Assembly (NCBI GenBank): GCA_035079385.1
Contig: JAVHKY010000023.1
Span: 9,647,501-9,711,500, forward strand
Origin: Aspidiotus rigidus
Taxonomy: Eukaryota; Arthropoda; Insecta; Hemiptera; Diaspididae
Direction: 5' to 3'
Length of the DNA stretch: 64,000 nucleotides
In this document: positions 58,348 through 64,000 of the stretch, piece by piece
Numbering within the stretch: position 1 is the stretch's first letter
Layout: every line of letters starts with the position of its first letter
The notes under the pieces: generated by a model
The model's database searches: none
Told to the model about the DNA's origin: nothing
Seen by the model: the letters and a program-made list of their open reading frames with translations, nothing else
Position numbers and translations under genes: made by a program

Positions 58348-58827
58348 ATATACCGGGGGGACCAAAAAGATGTTACACACTTAAATGAGAGTTTGCACTA
58401 AATTCACCCCAGCGGCAAAAAGTTAGATATGTACTTCGAATATACAAAATTTGTATCTCAATTCTATCTGAATTTGCGCCGTTGCTCAACTGTCTCCGAC
58501 TTTTTTGAGCCGAGTTATGGCCCAAAATGTGCCAAAAATTGACCAATTTGCCAAAATTTTCAAAAATTAAAAATCGTTTAAATTTCGGTACTTCACTTGA
58601 TTTGAGTGTGAAATTTATCGCTGATCCCGAAAAAATACCTGAATAACCCCATGAAGTATGAAAGGGGGGGAGGGGGAATTTTTAATTTTTTATTTTAGAA
58701 ATCTCGTCAAATTGGTCAATTTTCGGCATATTTTGGTCCATAAATCGTCTCAAAAAAGTCGTAGACAATTGAGCAATGGCACAAAAGACAAAATTAAGTT
58801 ACAAATTTTGTATATTCGAAGTATACA

Positions 58828-59040
58828 TGTAAGACTGTACTGTGGTACAGCTCACGAAATACAACAATACTTCTGAGATTGCAATCAACAAAAAGTTCAC
58901 AGTTCCGATTGTGTACTAACGACATGTCGTAGCTCGGAAGATGATGACATCAACCGTCCACTACTATCTAATATAACTACGCCTGCCAAACCTCTCTGCG
59001 AGTAGCGCAGTTACCGAGATTGCGGCGTGACGGAATCTTA
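58828..59040. repeat. Direct repeat, copy 1
   Basis: TGTAAGACTGTACTGTGGTA through GTGACGGAATCTTA is repeated at 59211-59436, nearly identical, except that copy 2 has 14 extra bases (GTGATAAACACTGA) after GAGATTGCA. The GCGAGTAGCGCAGTTACCGAG segment near its end resembles the TCGA-rich repeat end. Confidence 0.85.
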
Positions 59041-59210
59041 CATTCCCCCATTTCAGGAAGGGAGTCATCGACTACCAAGATCTGGCTGGGTCCCCTGAAA
59101 ACCGGCGGGCGCCTCTTATCACTGGCGGGTCTATTTGCCTCGTATAACCAGCAGGGCATTAATCCGTGCTCGATGTTCCATCACATTTCGAAAACTGCTT
59201 TTTGTTGATT

Positions 59211-59436
59211 TGTAAGACTGTACTGTGGTACAGCTCACGAAATACAACAATACTTCTGAGATTGCAGTGATAAACACTGAATCAACAAAAAGTTCACAGT
59301 TCCGATTGTGTACTAACGACATGTCGTAGCTCGGAAGATGATAACATCAACCTTCCTTTACTACCTGATATAACTACGCCTGCCAAACCTCTCTGCGAGT
59401 AGCGCAGTTACCGAGATTGCGGCGTGACGGAATCTT
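59211..59436. repeat. Direct repeat, copy 2
   Basis: Counterpart of 58828-59040, offset by 383 bp, with a 14-bp insertion or with a deletion in copy 1. Confidence 0.85.
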
Positions 59437-59529
59437 ATATACATCTAACGTTCCGCGTTTTTATGCTAAAACACATTTAGTGCGAAATTCCATCGAACTG
59501 GTAACTTCTTTTTGATCCACCCGGTGTAT

Positions 59530-60527
59530 CTCGGAGGGGGAGTTGGAAATTTTCGAGCTCCGAACTTTTCCGGCCAACCATACGCCTGTGGACGGCGGAC
59601 GGCGAGCGGCGGACTTTTTCTCCGAAAAAACAGAGGTCAATGACGTCATCAAATCGTGGCGTCATAGTCCCCGTCCTCAAGCTATATATGATAGAAAGGG
59701 GACTTGGCAAAATTTCGACCTCCAAACTATAATTATATGATAGGAGAAAAGACTTAGAAACTTGAAGAATGTAGATAATGTCACAAAGACAACTTATGAC
59801 GTCATCAAATTGTGACATCACAGGCCCCGCCCTCAAACTATATATGGTGGGAGGGGGACTTGGAATTCGACTTCCAAATTATAATATAATATGAAAGGAG
59901 GGGGTTTAAGAAAATTTTGATATCCAAGCTGTATAATTATGATAGGAAAGGGACTAGGACAAATGTTGACTAAATGTTATAGGAGGGAGACTTGATAAAA
60001 TTGTAATTTTTAGGCTATAAAGGGTAGAGGGAGGGGTGGGCGGGGTACTTGAAAAAAACTAATCTATAACGTCATTGGATTGTGACGTCACAAGACTGAC
60101 CTATGACGTAATAAAACTGTGACATCACAGGCACCGCCCCCCAAGCTATATGTGATAGGAGGGAGAATTGGAAATCTTCGAACTCCCAGACTTCCTAGCT
60201 GGGCGAACGTCCCCCCCCCCCCGATAAAATAGGTTTCCTTTTGAAATTATTTCGACATCGAAGCTGTATCTAGGTAGATATGAATTATAAAACCTGGGTG
60301 TCTTTTTACAAATATTTCTCAATTACGAGCTTGGAAAAAGCGTGAAACACATTCTTTATTTTTTACCCGTAGAAAGTTTTCGACACTTCGGCAGAGCATA
60401 GTAGTTTAGGGGGTGCGCCCAAAGTTATCTTGTTTTATTCAAAACTTGAAAGAGTCCGTCGTTTGCTGTTTTTTCGGAAAATTGTGATTTCGAAGAAGAC
60501 GGATGGGGGCGGTAATTTACTCTATAG
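59530..60527. repeat. Dispersed A/C-type repeat units
   Basis: Solitary units such as AGCTATATATGATAGAAAGG and GGGGGACTTGGAA recur at 59680-60200 with TGACGTCA sites near 59641, 59798 and 60081. A run of about 14 C at 60208 precedes a degenerate family C end (AATAGGTTTCCTTTT). 60250-60527 has nothing recognisable. Confidence 0.5.
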
Positions 60528-60735
60528 ATTGAGAACGACAAATACCACAATGAGTAAATGGACGAAAAAACCGACAAATACTGCAAAGAGTAAATGTACG
60601 TAGGGAAATTGCAAAAAGCCGCAGAAATAAAACAAACAGAGTACCGCAAGCGCTTTCGGCTAAGAAGCCATCAACGGGCGGAGAATAAAAAGCGACTGAC
60701 AGAGGAACAGTCGACGACCGAAAACAACGGTGAGG
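60528..60735 (-). repeat. PLE-5a pseudo-LTR
   Basis: An inverted duplicate of 63177-63386. On the minus strand it follows the PLE-5a stop and carries the hairpin GGCTTCTTAGCC and CGAAAGCGC (60644-60680). Homology between the inverted arms starts at about 60528 (TGAGAACGACAAATACC). Confidence 0.8.
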
Positions 60736-62528
60736 TCATGATTGAACTAACGACTCCTCGCGATGTGAGTCATACTCGTAAATTAGTTCAACCAATCCCT
60801 CGTCCGGAATATACCTGTTAAGTACGGTTACGTTATCGCTGTTCAGGTGGCGAATGGTTTCGATATTTTCTAACGCCATTCTTTTTAAGTACGATCCTTC
60901 TCCATGGAGGAGGGTCTCGGACTCCTCCCTGAAACTGTGGCCACAGGTGATCAAATGGTCCGCGAAGGCCGATTCCCCCAATTTGCCCTTTTTCCAGGCC
61001 TTCAAGTGCTCAGCCACTCTTATTTGGAGCTGGCGACCGGTCTCACCTATGTAAATTCCGTCACAATCGTTGCACCTTATACTATAAATCCCACTCCTCT
61101 GTAAAGGTGGTGTAGGGTCTTTCAATCTAACGGACAGGCCTTTTAATGTATTAAAATTATAGAAAACCGGCCGGAACCCAAAGGGCCGAAGGACGCGACT
61201 CAATTTCGACGAAAAATGACCTAGGAAGGGGAGCTTAATCCACCGCTTCTTGCCATCACGACTCCCGTCCCGAGGGTGGGAGGTAGTAGAATCGAGGCAT
61301 TGTCGCGTGATTTTCCTACGGACCATCAGGTCAATGTCCAGGTTGACCTCGTTTACCCGAGCCAAGTATTTGATAGTACGTAATTCTTTCTGGAAGGCTG
61401 CTTGACTCAAAGAGATATTAGTGAGTCGATGGATGAAACTATTAAAAGCAGCTATTTTGTAGGCGACAGGGCAGAATGACGCGCCGTGGACAAGAATATC
61501 GGTCGAAGTATCTTTTCTGTATATTGCGAACTCATGGGCCCCATCTCTTTAGGAGATGGTAAGGTCCAGGAAGTTGATAGTAGAATTACCTACCTCCAAA
61601 GTAAACTTTATGGAGGGGAACTGAGCATTTAGATACTTAAGAAACTCACCAAGGAGTTCTTGGGGACCTGTCCACGCACATAGCACGTCATCTACATATC
61701 TGTGCCAATAGTGAACATGATTTAAGAAAGACTGGCCCGAGGAAAAGAGGTCAGCCTCGAATCTCGACATAAAGACCTCCGAAACGAGGGAACCCAACGG
61801 GGAACCAATGGGAATGCCCACTTCCTCCGGGAATCCAAAATATTTATCGTTAAATTTACAAAAATTAGGAGACCAGCAAACGGTGAGTAGGTCGAAGAAC
61901 TCCTGTAGCTCCTCATGAGGAGTATTAAATTTAACAAGAAGGTCGCCTAAGTATTGGAAAGTGGCCGCTTTTGGGATGTTCGGAAACAGACCGACCACAT
62001 CGAAGGAGCATAAAATAGTACCTGGAGGGAGCATTTCGTCTTTGAGCTTCTTGGCCAAGGAGACCGAATTTTTGACGGAGTAAGGAGACTCGTATTCGAT
62101 ATGAAACTTAAACCAGCGGTCCAGGTATTTCGCGAGCGAGTAGGCGGGCGAGGAGACGTAGGATACAACTGGTCGCATGGGAGTATTGGCCTTATGGACT
62201 TTGGGCAACCCGTACAACAGAGGAGGTACAGGGTTAGGTTCGAGCAAGTGTTTTTTCACTGAGGGTTTAATGATAACGGAGCTTTTATTAATGGCATTCC
62301 GAACCTCCTTGACATAGTGAGGGAAATTGAAAAAAGGGTTTTCTGTGGCCCCGCACTGGCTTAGGACCTGTTCCACCTTAAAGTGGTAAGTGGCCTTATC
62401 CATCGCAACGATAGAATTCCCTTTGTCGGCCTTTGTAAGCACCGTCTCCTCCTTCCTCAGCCCCCTCCTCAATCCTTTGATCAACTCTTTTGCAGTATTA
62501 TTTATGCGCGGAAGGGGAGTGTTTCGGA
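60736..62528 (-). pseudogene. PLE-5a: nearly intact Penelope-like RT + GIY-YIG ORF, one stop
   Basis: The most complete PLE here, about 597 codons in a single frame. It starts NTPLPRINNTAKEL near the junction at 62528, then LTKADKGNSIVAMDK, KVHKANTPMRPVVSYVSS, motif A FDVVGLFPNIP, motif B GIPIGSPLGSL, motif C YVDDVLC and INFLDLTIS, and continues RDGAHEFAIYRKDTS after a single in-frame TAA at 61549-61551. The linker RPFGFRPVFYN and endonuclease GIYSIRCNDCDGIYIGETGR follow, ending SHREESLVQS at 60736. All RT catalytic aspartates and the GIY/YIG tyrosines are present. The N-terminus is removed by fusion to PLE-5b. Apart from the stop there is no visible damage, which suggests recent activity. 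Confidence 0.92.
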
Positions 62529-63176
62529 TTACGTACAATCAAATACTTGGCTCGGGTAAACGAGGTCAACCTGGACATTGACCTGATGATCCGTAGGAAA
62601 ATCACGCGACAATGCCTTGATTCTACTACCTCCCTCCCTCGGGAGGGGAGTCGTGATGGCAAAAAGCGGTGGATCAAACTCCCCTTCCTGGGTCATTTTT
62701 CGTTGAAATTGAGTCGCGTCCTTCGGCCCTTTGGGTTCCGGCCGGTTTTCTATAATTTTAATACATTAAAATGCCTGTCCGTTAGATTGAAAGACCCTAC
62801 ACCACCTTTACAGAGGAGTGGGATTTATAGTATAAGGTGCAACGATTGTGACGGAATTTACATAGGTGAGATCGGTCGCCAGCTCCAAATAAGAGTGTCT
62901 GAGCACTTAAAGGCCTGGAAAAAGGGCAAATTGGGGGAATCGGCCTTCGCGGACCATTTGATCACCTGTGGCCACAGTTTCAGAGAGGGGTCAGAGACTC
63001 TCCTCCATGGAGAAAGATCGTACTTAAAAAGAATGGCGTTAGAAAATATCGAAATCATTCGCCACCTGAACAGCGATAACGTAACCGTACTTAACAGGTA
63101 TATTCCGGACGAGGGATTGGTTGAACTAATTTACGAGTATGACTCACATCGCGAGGAGTCGTTAGTTCAATCATGA
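62529..63176 (+). pseudogene. PLE-5b: 3' fragment with intact GIY-YIG domain
   Basis: An open frame from the junction (LRTIKYLARVNEVNLDIDLM) through RPFGFRPVFYN and GIYSIRCNDCDGIYIGEIGR to SLVQS-stop. It is nearly identical to PLE-5a over the shared part; one visible difference is ETGR to EIGR just after the YIG motif. It has no RT domain. It forms an ~860-bp inverted repeat with 60528-61390. Confidence 0.88.
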
Positions 63177-63384
63177 CCTCACCGTTGTTTTCGGTCGTCG
63201 ACTGTTCCTCTGTCAGTCGCTTTTTATTCTCCGCCCGTTGATGGCTTCTTAGCCGAAAGCGCTTGCGGTACTCTGTTTGTTTTATTTCTGCGGCTTATTG
63301 CAATTTCCCTACGTACATTTACTCTTTGCAGTATTTGTCGGTTTTTTCGTCCATTTACTCATTGTGGTATTTGTCGTTCTCAAT
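63177..63384 (+). repeat. PLE-5b pseudo-LTR
   Basis: It contains GTTGATGG-CTTCTTA-GCCGAAAGCGC at 63237-63263, the best-preserved copy of the shared hairpin motif, and leads into the ORF start at 63385. Confidence 0.8.
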
Positions 63385-63432
63385 ATGTCGGGCCGTAACT
63401 TGCAGGAACGAATCGATTCAATTACTCTATAG
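63385..63432 (+). pseudogene. PLE ORF start stub
   Basis: ATG with MSGRNLQERIDSITL-stop. The start motif matches those at 7820 and 25059, showing again the order ORF end, pseudo-LTR, ORF start. The sequence beyond is unrelated. Confidence 0.55.
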
Positions 63433-64000
63433 ACTTGAGAAAATCTTGGAAAATTGACGAGAGAAAAAAAGAAGGAAGAATATGGAGAGGAGGTTGGTTT
63501 TCGAGCTGTGGAAGGAGAGGTCTAGGCTAGATGATATGAGAGACCAGGCTAGGCGAGGAAGATATGGGGAGAGTGAGGGAGGTTGGTAAAGGAAAAACTC
63601 GAGAAAAAATTTGACCACCTCGTCGGGATCCGAGCCCGAGACCTTTCGCTTGCTAGGCGACTTGAGGGCGAGCAAAGCTTCCACGGTACCAACGACGAGA
63701 ACTTGTACGTCACTACCCACAACCACGACGACGAACACTCACAGAGTGCATTGTTCGAGGCAGCAAGCACAGCTTGCATCAGACCTCAAACGAAACAACC
63801 TGTCAAATGAACTAAGGAAAGCCACAATACTTACGTGCGGGGGTAATATTAGAGGAGGGCGGTTGTTGGTGAATGAAAACGGTCAAAAACTTGGGAAAAC
63901 ATTTTCGGAGTTTGACCAGTTGACTTCCGAGGACTTAGAGAAGAGGAAGAAGAAGAAAAAGAGAAAGTTGTGGGAAAGACTGAAAAAATTTCAATAGAGA
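63433..64000 (-). repeat. tRNA-like sequence (probable SINE head) in unassigned DNA
   Basis: On the minus strand TCGGG-CTCGGAT-CCCGA (63639-63623) has the exact 5-bp stem and 7-nt loop of a tRNA T arm, and TCGC-CTAGCAA-GCGA just upstream (63660-63645) looks like an anticodon arm with U33 and AGC in the anticodon position, joined by AAGGTC. The D arm and acceptor stem are not convincing, so this is not a functional tRNA gene; a tRNA-derived SINE or pseudogene is more likely. The other frames in this stretch show no domain. Confidence 0.5.

Larger units (their letters stand above)
58348..59529. mobile_element. 1.18-kb TIR element, CCGGGTGGA type
   Basis: The left end ATATACCGGGGGGACCAAAA (58348) and the right end, read in reverse, ATACACCGGGTGGATCAAAA (59529) agree over ~27 bp with about four differences. 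It interrupts minisatellite-type repeat sequence (CCAAGTCCCC left, GGGGGAGTTGGAA right). The interior has the 383-bp-offset direct duplication but no transposase. A similar end is at 25714. The target duplication is not clear, so the superfamily is open. Confidence 0.6.

Noticed and set aside
63237..63263. Calling a functional hammerhead ribozyme gene
   Set aside because: The GAAA and stem II parts fit, but the CUGAUGA core and stem III are not fully satisfied, so it is kept as a hypothesis only.

Overview
The window reads as repeat-choked nuclear DNA of an arthropod, most likely an insect. It is AT-rich, has an intron-containing Methuselah/secretin-like (class B) receptor gene, Penelope-like and RNase H-bearing non-LTR retroelements, many TIR elements with clean target-site duplications, tRNA- and 5S-like short repeats, and short CCTAA runs like the arthropod telomere unit. 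I cannot name the species; a hemipteran would be a guess.

Ordinary genes are scarce. One gene is well supported: the 3' terminal exon (17255-19394, +) of a seven-helix receptor whose ectodomain carries a somatomedin-B-like cysteine cluster and two Cys-Pro-x-x-Trp ... Cys-Ala-x-Cys-His-Asn modules. A possible signal-peptide exon of another secreted or membrane protein lies at 49877-50019. Almost everything else recognisable is mobile DNA.

Layout. 1-130: end of a family A element. 3778-4217: pogo-like MITE. 4597-8002: Penelope-like element (PLE) pair PLE-1a/1b, head to head. 11302-12798, 22278-23389 and 27114-28231: three copies of family B. 13835-15190: PLE-2 with an 11-bp duplication. 15.2-16.6 kb: a TCGA-rich dispersed repeat. 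17255-19394: receptor. 24.7-25.4 kb: start of a PLE ORF beside a near-perfect palindrome made of two PLE pseudo-LTRs. 25.4-31.8 kb: nested family A and C elements and retroelement tails. 31.8-34.4 kb: minus-strand non-LTR element L1 split by a 977-bp TIR element. 36494-38683: CACTA-like element containing a 5S-like stretch. 43.6-44.7 kb: PLE-4 fragment and non-LTR tail L2. 44692-49030: family A element with about 4.1 kb of 45-bp minisatellite. 51.1-56.55 kb: non-LTR element L3, interrupted by PLE-3, itself interrupted by a 467-bp MITE. 56.8-60.4 kb: a SINE-like unit, a TIR element and repeat debris. 60528-63432: head-to-head PLE-5a/5b. 63.6 kb: tRNA-like stretch.

The most unusual signal is a set of three repeat families (A, B, C). 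Their (sub)terminal inverted repeats are 15-nt palindromes built as 6-bp stem, TTC/GAA centre, 6-bp stem (AGCGGG, GACATG and AACAGG versions). They have a further hairpin near one end, sit in or beside A/T tracts, show no clear target duplication where an empty site can be compared, and share an internal 45-bp unit containing GTCGAAATTTTTCCAAGTCC. This fits non-autonomous rolling-circle (Helentron-like) elements, but no Rep/helicase gene is present to prove it. The PLE pseudo-LTRs share a hairpin followed by CGAAAGCGC, suggestive of the hammerhead ribozymes known from such elements.
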